Source: Pseudoalteromonas piratica (GTDB taxonomy: Bacteria; Pseudomonadota; Gammaproteobacteria; Enterobacterales; Alteromonadaceae). From it: a stretch of 64,000 nt of DNA. The notes under the pieces were generated by a model that saw nothing but the letters and a program-made list of their open reading frames with translations, searched no databases and was not told the origin of the DNA. A program made the position numbers and the translations under genes. Location: assembly GCF_000788395.1 (NCBI RefSeq), contig NZ_CP009889.1:434001-498000 (forward strand), given 5' to 3'. Shown here one piece after another: positions 52,601 to 60,004 of this stretch (position 1 is the first letter of the stretch; the number at the start of each line of letters is the position of its first letter).

Positions 52601-52803
52601 TAGAAAAACACTGGTTATTGAGTCAACATGTTGAACTGGGTTTAGGGGCACAATATCAAATAAGTCCAGGCTTTGATTTTTACCGCTTTGGCATAAATTT
52701 GCGTTATTTATTTGGCAAACGCCAAAATCTATGGCCACGTCAACATGCTTTAAGCCAAGAGTCTCTTTTTCAATCATATAGTCCTTGGTTAGAATTGAAA
52801 TAA
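49618..52803 (+). CDS. BcsC-like TPR and outer-membrane beta-barrel exporter
   Basis: 1061 residues. A signal peptide (MKWFSVLFSLSLLFFHTAVIA) is followed by an N-terminal beta-alpha module (YTLVLSQSQHLNESRERAL, residues about 22-105) resembling a SPOR-type peptidoglycan-binding domain, then about 600 residues of TPR-like helical pairs, and a C-terminal beta-barrel of about 330 residues that ends in LFGKRQNLWPRQ and a short tail. This is the BcsC plan (TPR scaffold plus porin for export) but with a different N-terminus and a lower TPR similarity. It starts 6 bp after bcsB. Last gene of the operon; no BcsZ-like cellulase, BcsD or BcsQ follows. Confidence 0.82.
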   Translation: MKWFSVLFSLSLLFFHTAVIAKYTLVLSQSQHLNESRERALIASGIVPFSCELVNQLGTYVVRCGKHSKRRFFEPYVQQLEKLDIYSKIEGYQSVPILFSFEPITLGEETQLFLQKLAQQTLNVKSSKSAHKPVQSLDVNWDKEQFKQGLYFIDRGWAAYRKKEYKLATNLFALAKQIPKLANAADHGQALTLLAIGKKNEALEILWPLYQAGFNREQVLPSILSLANELGRTDLIAELVPQLSIEEQERWQLITLEAKLKQRVKQNKVTFQTLMNDYDPLFEQCYGFNTLLNAVKQLTKIVKKLTLTEQLAKYCDEGEQHLALAYLKSNLLKQKADYLETHQRFEKHKKLLQDTSVKQHISRIQFDTLMHIASIESTPPEKKLEIYQFMAKRWSGNTALKFATAWHYYNASYFNDALSLFDEIYERSPNPEAAKGIVLSTLALGDNQKAQLLAKKMGDKTLYLSALKKELSTHPIPSLAAFEIADEILTLDSQYEAAYSARAWYFFEQNRISEALVVFKTWFELNPETEDALLGQVLCLQRLKDEAQLLALIDKYPKYQNKIYEGLAQHYFDQSEFVKANEYFRKLAQVKSLSTEQQALYAWSLSKVKHYDESNMIFKSLLSKNHDENALSGLLVNYQAEGKTSEIAKLKQRYASEPKYKAIFAQFGLGEKQWLSFADTVAIDDENAANSLLNLNKPAIWYRAESINKKGDNGSSKLELLSQQLGGSISFNKHQLNVAMQHFQLDSGSISSLSNLGSNYIDKTINLVSSSDSENFWLAQYHYQGEQKWTFTLAEAPSINEIDKSYHWLVQWQYSDYKVKLFDKPIFESKLALVGEIDPYTEQAFGKVHDKGLEVTLSKKLTTAWNANFLASYSELEGTNVIDNSRINVNISAATNTQFKRNELVYGGFGNWQQYQHNSNAFYFGHGGYFSPQSLSVVGAFGRYHQYNQIDWWFIDASLSYFDYSTDDIAQYPLSNRPEFILGESNNGMGANFSLEKHWLLSQHVELGLGAQYQISPGFDFYRFGINLRYLFGKRQNLWPRQHALSQESLFQSYSPWLELK

Positions 52804-52879
52804 TAGGTTTTGTCTAATAAAAATGAATACATGAATGAAGTGATAATATGCGCCAAACATGAGTTATCTTTGGATGGTA

Positions 52880-52901
52880 GGGATCTAACTCAATAGATCC
52901 C
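52880..52901 (+). terminator. Hairpin downstream of the polysaccharide operon
   Basis: GGGATCTA (52880-52887) pairs exactly with TAGATCCC (52894-52901) over a 6-nt loop. It is 77 bp after the bcsC-like stop. No T-run follows, so termination is uncertain. Confidence 0.4.
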
Positions 52902-52984
52902 CAAATGATGTTTATTGTCTAAGGCTTTTGATTAAATATTTATACTAACAATATATTCATTAACCTCATCCATAAGCATAAGAT

Positions 52985-55423
52985 TTAAAAGCGGTAATTA
53001 AAACGCAATTGTCCATTGCGCTCCTCCCCAGGCATACCGCCTAGGAACATCGCTTTTTCGTAATATACTTTGTCGAATAAATTATTTAACTTAAGTTGTA
53101 CACCCCAGTTTTCATCATGATAAGCAATACCCGCATCAAACACGGTATAGCTTGGGACATAACCATCAGGAATACCAAACGCGGTAGAGTTTGTACTGCG
53201 CTCATCAACATAGATGCCGCCAATACTGAATTCAATCGGGCTTTCGCTTGTAAAAGCATAACTCGAGTGGGTTAACCAAGCTCCCGCTTTTACATATGGT
53301 ACTCCTTTTTGACGGGTATCATAGGAAGTACGCGTTGGGTCTTTTTTATCACGTGCATCTTGGTAAACCGCATTGATATTTAGTTTCCACTGCTGATTAA
53401 AATACGCATTTAAGTCAAGTTCTACACCGTTTGTTTCTTCTTTACCATCAAAGAAGTAACGTGGCACATCGGCTGCTGAAACACCTTCGTCAAAGTCTGG
53501 GTTGTTGTAGCGTAAATTAGTGCGGCTAGATTCAAATATTACTAGCGATGCAACCAGTTGATCATCGAGTGCTTTGTAACGCACACCAATATCGTTACTG
53601 ATTGACTCCGAATCTTCACGGTCACTCTCGTTACCATAAATAGTGCCAAGCATACTATACGCGGTTCTGCCTTTGGCGTGATTTACAAATATCGATAAGT
53701 CGTCATTTATAAGGTAAGTAGCCCCTAAGTTATAGGTTATCCCGTCATCTGACGTATCTTGCTCTGGTGTTGGTTCCGCAGCGCTTGCGCGGTAACGCGG
53801 GTCGACACCAAAGTGTGCATAGCGCTGTGTGATTTCATTAAACGCTACGCCAATACGCGTAGTTAAACCAAAGTCAAAATACCCTACATGTTGAATACCT
53901 AACCCCCAAGCACTGACTTCTTTGTTGTAGTTGGCGGTTTTAAGCGGATCATAATCCTCGAAGCTGCCCGCACCCCAATTAGGTGTACGAATATCAAAAA
54001 TATATGGCAATTGACCACGATAAATTGTGTTGCCATCTTTGTCTTTAATTACTTTATCAGCGTCATAGATAGAATACTGTTGAAAACGAATGTCACGGTC
54101 TTCATAATTCGCATTCACTAATAATTCGTTGTCGATATCACCAATTGAGAAGTCGTAACGTAAGTCAGCAAAATATTGTAAAGATTGTTCATTTGCTGCT
54201 ACCTTGCGGTACTCTTGGCGTCTTGCGGCAAATGGGAAAAGCTCACCATCAACGACCAATGGTGCGCGCGGATCGGCATTAATAGTGCCGCGACGGTTCC
54301 AATACACATAATTATAAGCACCTGTTTGACGGGCAAAACCTGAATCGTAGTCACGATATTGTAATTGCTGATTAAAATAGAGGTTATCGCTAAGGTTAAT
54401 ATTGTGTGTTAGCTTTACACGGAACTCTTCACCTTCATTGTCTTTGGCCATAGGTGAAATGATGCCGTTATGACCGAAGGTATAAGGCGTTAAGCCATCA
54501 TTGGCAGCAAGTGACTCAGCCAATTGTTGTCTTTGCGCATCGCTTAATTGAATACCAACGCCATTCGGGTCGTTTACTAAATCAGTCCAGCTTACTTCGC
54601 CACCACTTTTACCGTCCACCGATTCTGCATTATAAATGCGAATAGGGTGGCCGATTGAGTCAACCGCAATACCATCTTTAATATACGCAGTAGAGAGCAT
54701 CACATCGTGGCTATCACTCAATACGTATTTGAAGCTAAGGTAGGCCTCGTCGCGGTCGTTATTTAAATCGCGATAACCATCGCTGCGTGCTGATTTAACT
54801 AATGCACGGTATGCAAGTTCGTCGGTGATTGCCGCCGTTGAATCAAGCTCAAGTGCGTAGGTGTTCCACTGGCCTAAATCAGCCGTCATGGTGTGAGATG
54901 CTTCAAACTCTGGTTTTTTCTCAATGAGATTAATTACACCGCCTGCGCTGCCCATGCCGTATAAACCTGTTGCGGGGCCTTTAAGTACTTCAATTGACTC
55001 AACATTGGTCATTGAACGGGTCGGGTTAAAGGTGTTACCAAGGCCTGCGCCACCATACATGCCGTCGTAAGTATAGTTAGCACCTAAGCCTCGGATTACT
55101 AGATTGTCGCCAATGCCGTAGTTGTTACCAGCTTGGGTTACACCACTGATGTTTCTGATAGCATCTTGTAAGTTGTCAATTAACTGAGAATTAAGTAATT
55201 CACTGTCTACCACAACAACAGCTGCTGGGGTTTCCATAAGCGACATATTCGATTTAGTGGCAAGGCCAGAGTTTAATACCACGTTATTTTGACGACCATA
55301 AACGCTGACCACTTCAATATCGTTGTTGTTTTTAGCGATTGTTTGGCTCGTGGCAAAGGTCTTGGTGGATGGTAAAAGTGCTGCACATGACAGTGCAATG
55401 AGCGAGAGATTAAACGATTTCAT
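52985..55423 (-). CDS. TonB-dependent siderophore receptor
   Basis: 812 residues. ATG 55423 gives a signal peptide (MKSFNLSLIALSCAALLPSTKTFA); a start 17 codons upstream (ATG 55474) would lie inside the Fur box and is rejected. Plug motifs are those of ferrisiderophore receptors: SNMSLMETPAAVVVVDSELL, VTQAGNNYGIGDNLVIRGLG, VESIEVLKGPATGLYGMGSAGGVINLI; the barrel ends with LFDKVYYEKAMFLGGMPGEE and RFNYRF. It probably imports a ferric siderophore with TonB energy. The Fur box upstream fits iron repression. Confidence 0.93.
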   Translation of the reverse strand: MKSFNLSLIALSCAALLPSTKTFATSQTIAKNNNDIEVVSVYGRQNNVVLNSGLATKSNMSLMETPAAVVVVDSELLNSQLIDNLQDAIRNISGVTQAGNNYGIGDNLVIRGLGANYTYDGMYGGAGLGNTFNPTRSMTNVESIEVLKGPATGLYGMGSAGGVINLIEKKPEFEASHTMTADLGQWNTYALELDSTAAITDELAYRALVKSARSDGYRDLNNDRDEAYLSFKYVLSDSHDVMLSTAYIKDGIAVDSIGHPIRIYNAESVDGKSGGEVSWTDLVNDPNGVGIQLSDAQRQQLAESLAANDGLTPYTFGHNGIISPMAKDNEGEEFRVKLTHNINLSDNLYFNQQLQYRDYDSGFARQTGAYNYVYWNRRGTINADPRAPLVVDGELFPFAARRQEYRKVAANEQSLQYFADLRYDFSIGDIDNELLVNANYEDRDIRFQQYSIYDADKVIKDKDGNTIYRGQLPYIFDIRTPNWGAGSFEDYDPLKTANYNKEVSAWGLGIQHVGYFDFGLTTRIGVAFNEITQRYAHFGVDPRYRASAAEPTPEQDTSDDGITYNLGATYLINDDLSIFVNHAKGRTAYSMLGTIYGNESDREDSESISNDIGVRYKALDDQLVASLVIFESSRTNLRYNNPDFDEGVSAADVPRYFFDGKEETNGVELDLNAYFNQQWKLNINAVYQDARDKKDPTRTSYDTRQKGVPYVKAGAWLTHSSYAFTSESPIEFSIGGIYVDERSTNSTAFGIPDGYVPSYTVFDAGIAYHDENWGVQLKLNNLFDKVYYEKAMFLGGMPGEERNGQLRFNYRF

Positions 55424-55458
55424 TGTTTGGTTAATTGTATTTGTAATCAATATGCGAA

Positions 55459-55473
55459 TGATAACTGTAATCA
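55459..55473. promoter_or_regulatory. Fur box upstream of the siderophore receptor
   Basis: TGATAAC-T-GTAATCA matches the 7-1-7 Fur consensus TGATAAT-N-ATTATCA at 11 of 14 positions. It is 36 bp before the receptor start. Confidence 0.68.
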
Positions 55474-55669
55474 TTTAATAAATTCAATCGAGCAATGTGT
55501 TATTTAACATTAATAAAAGTAACGGTTAACGTTATTAACATGCTATTGCTGTTTATACGGCTTTTATATGAGAGATTTAAAGTAAAAGTTGGCTTTAACT
55601 AATCACACTTGGTGAAATATTTTTCTATTAGGTTTAACTTTCAATTTTGAAAGATGTTATTTAAAACTT

Positions 55670-55696
55670 AAAGCTGCAATCAGTTGCGGCTTTTTT
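55670..55696. terminator. Terminator-like hairpin after the LysR gene
   Basis: AAAGCTGCAA (55670-55679) pairs with TTGCGGCTTT (55684-55693) with one wobble over a TCAG loop. A T-run follows on the plus strand and shorter ones on the minus strand. It sits 24 bp beyond the end of the minus-strand LysR gene, which it should terminate. Confidence 0.55.
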
Positions 55697-55719
55697 GTAA
55701 TACCTTAAAGTGAATTGCT

Positions 55720-56604
55720 TTACTTCCAATAGCGCGAATGCTCACCTGAAAAATAGAGCGAAAATTGGGATAGATGCTGATACAAAAAGTCTTTGGTTGC
55801 GGTGACTTTTGCCGCTGTTTTTAAATCAGAATGATACAGCAACCATAAACTCCAAATTGATGGCTTTACTGGTATATCTAGTCGGTAAAGATTTGAATTT
55901 TGTTGCGAATCGACTAAACCACAAGGTAATTTTGCAATACCCAAGCCATTTTTAGTCGCGGTAACAAGCGGGCCGAGTTGATCAAATCGCGCGATTACAT
56001 TGCTACTTGGCAAGTATTTGTTATGCCAATCGGCTTCGAATTCTAGTTCCCACAATAACACGCGGTGCTGTGCGCGTGAGGTACTTAAATAATCATCACT
56101 TGCATAGACACCCCAATTTGATGCAAACAGTTTTCTGCCGATTAAATCGTCTTGGCTTGGTGATGGGGTAAATCTAAGTGCAATATCAGCCTCTCTGGCG
56201 TGCAAGTCTTTGTGCATTGAGCCAATTAGCAGGTTGGTTTGAATATTAGGATAAAGCGCATTGAACTCGTTAAGTGCGGGTACAACAAAGTCGTTTGCAA
56301 GTTCCGGGGTTAAAGCGATGTTTACCTCACCACTTAGCAGCTGATCTTGGCCAAATAGTTTGCGTTCAATATTGCGCTGTTGTTCTTTTAACAGCGCGAT
56401 ATCAGGCAACACCGCTTTGCCGGTTTCGGTGAGCTGGTACCCCTTAGGCACGCGCTCAAATAGCCGCACTTTAAAACGTTTTTCAAATGCTTGAATACGC
56501 CTTGCGACCGTTGTGTGGTTTACCTTAAGTTGCTTAGCGGCGCCAGATAAGGTACCGGATTGATAAAGTGCAACTATGTATTGATAATCATCATCCATGT
56601 TCAT
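55720..56604 (-). CDS. LysR-family regulator, divergent from a GST gene
   Basis: 294 residues. ATG 56604 is chosen; ATG 56598 and a GTG further up are alternatives. The helix-turn-helix is in GTLSGAAKQLKVNHTTVARRI, followed by RLFERVPKGYQLTETG and the effector domain. Unusual for the family, the N-terminus begins with an MDDDYQY stretch. It is divergent from a glutathione S-transferase gene 106 bp away, with a palindrome directly in front of its start, so it likely controls itself and the GST. Confidence 0.9.
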   Translation of the reverse strand: MNMDDDYQYIVALYQSGTLSGAAKQLKVNHTTVARRIQAFEKRFKVRLFERVPKGYQLTETGKAVLPDIALLKEQQRNIERKLFGQDQLLSGEVNIALTPELANDFVVPALNEFNALYPNIQTNLLIGSMHKDLHAREADIALRFTPSPSQDDLIGRKLFASNWGVYASDDYLSTSRAQHRVLLWELEFEADWHNKYLPSSNVIARFDQLGPLVTATKNGLGIAKLPCGLVDSQQNSNLYRLDIPVKPSIWSLWLLYHSDLKTAAKVTATKDFLYQHLSQFSLYFSGEHSRYWK

Positions 56605-56605
56605 A

Positions 56606-56621
56606 TGTGCATTATTGCACA
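56606..56621. promoter_or_regulatory. Candidate LysR operator at the LysR/GST divergent region
   Basis: TGTGCA-TTAT-TGCACA is a perfect 16-bp inverted repeat one base upstream of the LysR start (56604) and 90 bp before the GST start. This position suits autorepression. Confidence 0.5.
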
Positions 56622-56710
56622 CTAAAAATGCGAAAATCACTAATTTTTTATTACTAAAGTGGCGTAAAGTGAGTGCGGTAATTAATTTAACTTTAGACAG
56701 GATGCTAATT

Positions 56711-57319
56711 ATGTATACGCTTTATCATTTTCAAATTTCATGCTCTTCTGCGGTAAAAATGGCTTTAGAGATCATTGGAGTAGAACATAAAACTGTGGTC
56801 GTTAACCTATTTGAAGGAGCACAACACAAGACAGACTTTTTAGCCCTTAATCCGTTAGGAAAGTTACCTGTATTAGTTGAAAACGAAAAGGTTTTTACTC
56901 AAGGAGAAGCGATTTTAATTTATTTATCGCAAAAGCATAAAAATGCACACTTGATGCCAGATTTGGCAACCTATCAAGGTATGGATGCACTGAAGTGGTT
57001 AAACTTTATCGCCAGTAGTTTGCATGGGCATTTCACAAAAATATTTCACCCTGAAAAAATCTCGCATGATCATGACGTGGTAAAACAAAATGCAGAAGAG
57101 GAAATCGTTAAACTGTTAAATTTAGTTGAGGATAGATTAACGAACAGCCAATATTTAGCGGGCAATATGCCGTCAATGGCAGATTTATATTTCGCGGTGG
57201 TATTGGGGTGGGGGCAAGTACTGAGTTTTGATTTATATGAGCGATATCCGAACTTTGTAAGTTATAAAAAACAGCTGCAAACTAAATTTCCTTTATCCCC
57301 TACGTTACAAAGTATTTAA
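56711..57319 (+). CDS. Glutathione S-transferase
   Basis: 202 residues. ATG 56711 has AGGA (56699-56702) 8 bp upstream; the frame continues 38 codons further but that part overlaps the divergent LysR gene and is rejected. N-terminal thioredoxin-like domain: YHFQISCSSAVKMALEIIGV, NPLGKLPVLVE with the cis-Pro, and TQGEAILIYLSQK. The C-terminal helical domain has NSQYLAGNMPSMADLYFAV. Single gene, ended by a strong hairpin; probably controlled by the divergent LysR protein. Confidence 0.92.
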   Translation: MYTLYHFQISCSSAVKMALEIIGVEHKTVVVNLFEGAQHKTDFLALNPLGKLPVLVENEKVFTQGEAILIYLSQKHKNAHLMPDLATYQGMDALKWLNFIASSLHGHFTKIFHPEKISHDHDVVKQNAEEEIVKLLNLVEDRLTNSQYLAGNMPSMADLYFAVVLGWGQVLSFDLYERYPNFVSYKKQLQTKFPLSPTLQSI

Positions 57320-57320
57320 C

Positions 57321-57356
57321 ATTAGCGTGCTAGCAGTTGGCTGCTAGCACGCTAAT
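57321..57356. terminator. Strong bidirectional hairpin between GST and anti-sigma genes
   Basis: ATTAGCGTGCTAGCAG (57321-57336) and CTGCTAGCACGCTAAT (57341-57356) form a perfect 16-bp stem with a TTGG loop. It ends the convergent GST and putative anti-sigma genes. It has no long T-run. Confidence 0.7.
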
Positions 57357-57359
57357 TAA

Positions 57360-57983
57360 TCAACTGCAGCGAGAAGCGTGAGCGCTATATAACATAACAG
57401 GCGAGCCATTATTATCGAGTGCTAAAGCTAACCATTGCCCTGTTTGTAAGTCGTTAAGCGTGTCACGTTGATTAATTAACCTTGCAATAATGGACTGTTT
57501 TACTTGGATCAAGGTTTCGCCATCGCAAGTTTCTAAATACCAATCAGTGTCTTTATTCAGTAGTTTAACGGCCACCATATTCTGATTTTCGATAGCCTGC
57601 GTTTGGTTTGCAAAATACATCGCTAATTGTCTTAATTGCTGTTGAGTGTTTACGTCAAGGGCATCTTTTTGTTTAGCAAGCGTCCATACTAGTGAATTTT
57701 CATTATTGTTAATTTCAGCCACTTGCTTGTATTGACTGAAATCGACCTGGGTTAATGAATGCATAGGTTGTTGAGATTGGTGCTTAAATAACACGACTGC
57801 AAATAAACTCACAGCAATAATACTCAATGCAAACTGTCCACGTAAAAACCAACTTTTAGGTTGTTGGTTAGATTTAGCATGCTGTATCGACTTAACAAAG
57901 TTGTGCTTGTCATGTTGTGAGGTACGCAATTGCGCTTTTCTTTTTTGATACAGTGCTGTTAACTTTTGATCATCGTTACTCAT
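57360..57983 (-). CDS. Putative anti-sigma factor (one membrane segment), unrecognised family
   Basis: 207 residues. A basic N-terminal cytosolic part (about 1-45) is followed by one membrane segment (FALSIIAVSLFAVVLF, about 50-66) and a periplasmic C-terminal domain that ends in SAHASRCS with a second cysteine in LETCDGE. Its first codons overlap the ECF sigma gene by 8 bp (57976-57983), the usual coupling of a sigma factor with its anti-sigma. The zinc motif HxxxCxxC of ZAS-type anti-sigmas is absent. Function inferred from position and topology. Confidence 0.72.
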   Translation of the reverse strand: MSNDDQKLTALYQKRKAQLRTSQHDKHNFVKSIQHAKSNQQPKSWFLRGQFALSIIAVSLFAVVLFKHQSQQPMHSLTQVDFSQYKQVAEINNNENSLVWTLAKQKDALDVNTQQQLRQLAMYFANQTQAIENQNMVAVKLLNKDTDWYLETCDGETLIQVKQSIIARLINQRDTLNDLQTGQWLALALDNNGSPVMLYSAHASRCS

Positions 57984-58533
57984 CGGACAATCCTTCTAAT
58001 AAGGTGCGCAATTGCTTTTTGGCGTATCTTAAACGCGATTTTATTGTTTCAAACTCTTCATTAGTAATCTGGGCAATTTCGCTCACTGAAAACCCTTCTT
58101 GCTGTAATATAAATGCTTCACGCAAATAAAAGTTAAGTGAAAGTAGCGCAGCATTAAAATGAGACTGTATATCGCTGTATTCATGTGTTGGATTGTCAGT
58201 TGCTTCAAGATGCGTTTCATTTAATTCAGTTAAACGATTGTGCTTTCTAAATTCATCAATCAAAAGCCTTCTTGCGATGGTAAATAGCCAGGCTTTAAAT
58301 TTATTGTGTGATTGATAGTAATGCCGCTTTTCCATTACTTTGAGCCACGTTTTTTGGGTGATGTCTGCTGCTAAATGTGCATTTGATTGGCTAATTAAAA
58401 AGTGCAGCAAATCGTCATAGTGTTGCTCCACTAATTCCTTTAAAAAGCGGGCCTTTCCGGTTTCTTGGTACTGCAACATCAGTTCTTCAGATGTTCGCGT
58501 TGGCGTCAGCCAAGTAGTGAGTGTTAACAGCAT
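57976..58533 (-). CDS. ECF sigma factor (RNA polymerase sigma-70 family)
   Basis: 185 residues. Region 2 is visible in HYDDLLHFLISQSNAHLAADITQKTWLKVM and FKAWLFTIARRLLIDEFRK (split over residues about 38-98), and region 4 in LREAFILQQEGFSVSEIAQITNEEFETIKSRLRYAKKQLR (about 136-175). AAGGAG lies 10 bp before ATG 58533. It directs transcription of an unknown regulon, perhaps in response to an envelope signal. The putative anti-sigma gene overlaps its end. A TonB gene lies 78 bp upstream in the same direction. Confidence 0.93.
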   Translation of the reverse strand: MLLTLTTWLTPTRTSEELMLQYQETGKARFLKELVEQHYDDLLHFLISQSNAHLAADITQKTWLKVMEKRHYYQSHNKFKAWLFTIARRLLIDEFRKHNRLTELNETHLEATDNPTHEYSDIQSHFNAALLSLNFYLREAFILQQEGFSVSEIAQITNEEFETIKSRLRYAKKQLRTLLEGLSDE

Positions 58534-58611
58534 ATTCTAACCACTCCTTTTCCATTTCATCGACAAACTGAATCAGTGCTACTTAGTATCATCACAGTAG
58601 CACTTCCACAA

Positions 58612-59250
58612 TTACCCTTGTTCTAAGTTGAATTCAAGTAAAACAGATTGATTATATTGAATCTGTGCTTGGCCATTTTCAATTTTTGGCTTGTATTTCC
58701 AACGTTTTAGCGCTTTTAATGCCGCTTTATCAAATACTTTTTTTGGTTCAGCATTAACTACTTCTGCATCAATCACGCGCCCTGTTGGATCAATGTTAAA
58801 GCGCAGTTCAACCCAGCCTTCGATGCCATCTCTCGCCGCCACAGGCGGATATTTTGCTGGAATTCTGACGATGGCTTGAGCTTGTCCATCTTGTTTGGTG
58901 AAGTCGGTTCCGGCATCCGTGGTTTTTAGCTCAAACTCAATCATGGGTTTGAACGTTGGTGAATCTGTTTTGGTCGTTTCACTAGGTATATGTGTTTGCC
59001 TTTGCGGTTTTACTTTCATTGGAGGTGGCGGTGTTAACTTAGGCTTTATTTTAACATCGCTTTCTTGTCTTGCTTGATACAGTGAAATATCAAATTCAGG
59101 TTGAGCTTTTGTCTCAACTGAAGTGGGAGATGCAATTAAAAATTGCATGAATGCAAATAGGCTAAATGTAATGCCTATTGCAACTACAAAGATAGCCGGC
59201 GCTTTAAGCAGTTTTGGTGTTGTATTAAATGAATCGAGTTGAAGTAGCAT
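58612..59250 (-). CDS. TonB-family energy transducer
   Basis: 212 residues. ATG 59250 has AGGGAAAGG close upstream; the frame goes 14 codons further. Topology is that of TonB: one N-terminal membrane segment (IFVVAIGITFSLFAFMQFL), a proline/lysine-rich periplasmic linker (PKLTPPPPMKVKPQ), and a C-terminal TonB domain with YPPVAARDGIEGWVELRFN and ALKALKRWKYKP. It lacks exbB-exbD neighbours here, so it must use those encoded elsewhere. Next to an ECF sigma pair and near a siderophore receptor. Confidence 0.92.
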   Translation of the reverse strand: MLLQLDSFNTTPKLLKAPAIFVVAIGITFSLFAFMQFLIASPTSVETKAQPEFDISLYQARQESDVKIKPKLTPPPPMKVKPQRQTHIPSETTKTDSPTFKPMIEFELKTTDAGTDFTKQDGQAQAIVRIPAKYPPVAARDGIEGWVELRFNIDPTGRVIDAEVVNAEPKKVFDKAALKALKRWKYKPKIENGQAQIQYNQSVLLEFNLEQG

Positions 59251-59362
59251 AAGCCTTTCCCTTTTTAATGGTTCATCAATAAAACGCAGCAAAAAAGGAA
59301 AAGGGGTTAAATAAGTTAAAAAATTTCGGATTGTTAAAGCTGAAGAGTTTTAATTATACAAT

Positions 59363-59971
59363 TCAGATGATTGTTAAATATCGGCGTTCAACTTCTTGCC
59401 AGTTAATAACATTAAAAAATGCGTTGATATACTCTGGTCTCCGATTTTGGTATTTCAAATAATACGCATGCTCCCACACATCTAAACCAAGAATTGGTGT
59501 TAGATTGTCCATTAGGGGACTGTCTTGGTTTGCAGAACTGGTTACTTTCAATTCACCATTTTGATCTACAACCAGCCATGCCCAGCCGCTGCCAAAGCGC
59601 GTAAGTGCTGCTTGCACAAACTCTGTTTGAAATGTTTCAAAAGAGCCAAACGTGTTATTTATCGCATCAGCTAATTTTCCTGTATGTAACAGACCACAGT
59701 GCGGTGACATGATTTGCCAAAACAAACTGTGGTTATGATGACCGCCAACATGATCTCTTACAGCATTTTGCAATGGGGTTGGCAAAGTATGAATGTTCTT
59801 AAGTAACCACTCATCTGATTCGTTGTTAAATTCAGTATCGGCCAGTGCTTCATTCGCTTTATTAACATAAGTTTGATGATGCAAAGTATGATGAATTTCC
59901 ATTGTTTTTGCATCAATGTGTGGCTCAAGGGCATCATATTGATAATTTAAAGTAGGGAGTGTAAATGTCAT
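59363..59971 (-). CDS. sodA: Manganese superoxide dismutase
   Basis: 202 residues, cytosolic. 2 superoxide + 2 H+ gives O2 + H2O2. Metal ligands His27, His81, Asp164, His168; [10 protein letters not shown] and QDSPLM with Gln149 mark the Mn-type active site rather than the Fe-type Gln in helix 2. GSGWAWLVV and [19 protein letters not shown] are standard. It follows a small unknown gene by 33 bp with a Fur box in front of that gene, so it is probably made when iron is low, as known for MnSOD in other gammaproteobacteria. Confidence 0.95.
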   Translation of the reverse strand: MTFTLPTLNYQYDALEPHIDAKTMEIHHTLHHQTYVNKANEALADTEFNNESDEWLLKNIHTLPTPLQNAVRDHVGGHHNHSLFWQIMSPHCGLLHTGKLADAINNTFGSFETFQTEFVQAALTRFGSGWAWLVVDQNGELKVTSSANQDSPLMDNLTPILGLDVWEHAYYLKYQNRRPEYINAFFNVINWQEVERRYLTII

Positions 59972-60004
59972 AACGTTTCCTATGAGTTGGTGTGCATTAA
60001 ATGA

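Noticed and set aside
52292..52603. 103-codon plus-strand frame in the bcsC-like barrel region
   Set aside because: Out-of-frame overlap with the barrel coding region; no ribosome binding site or family.
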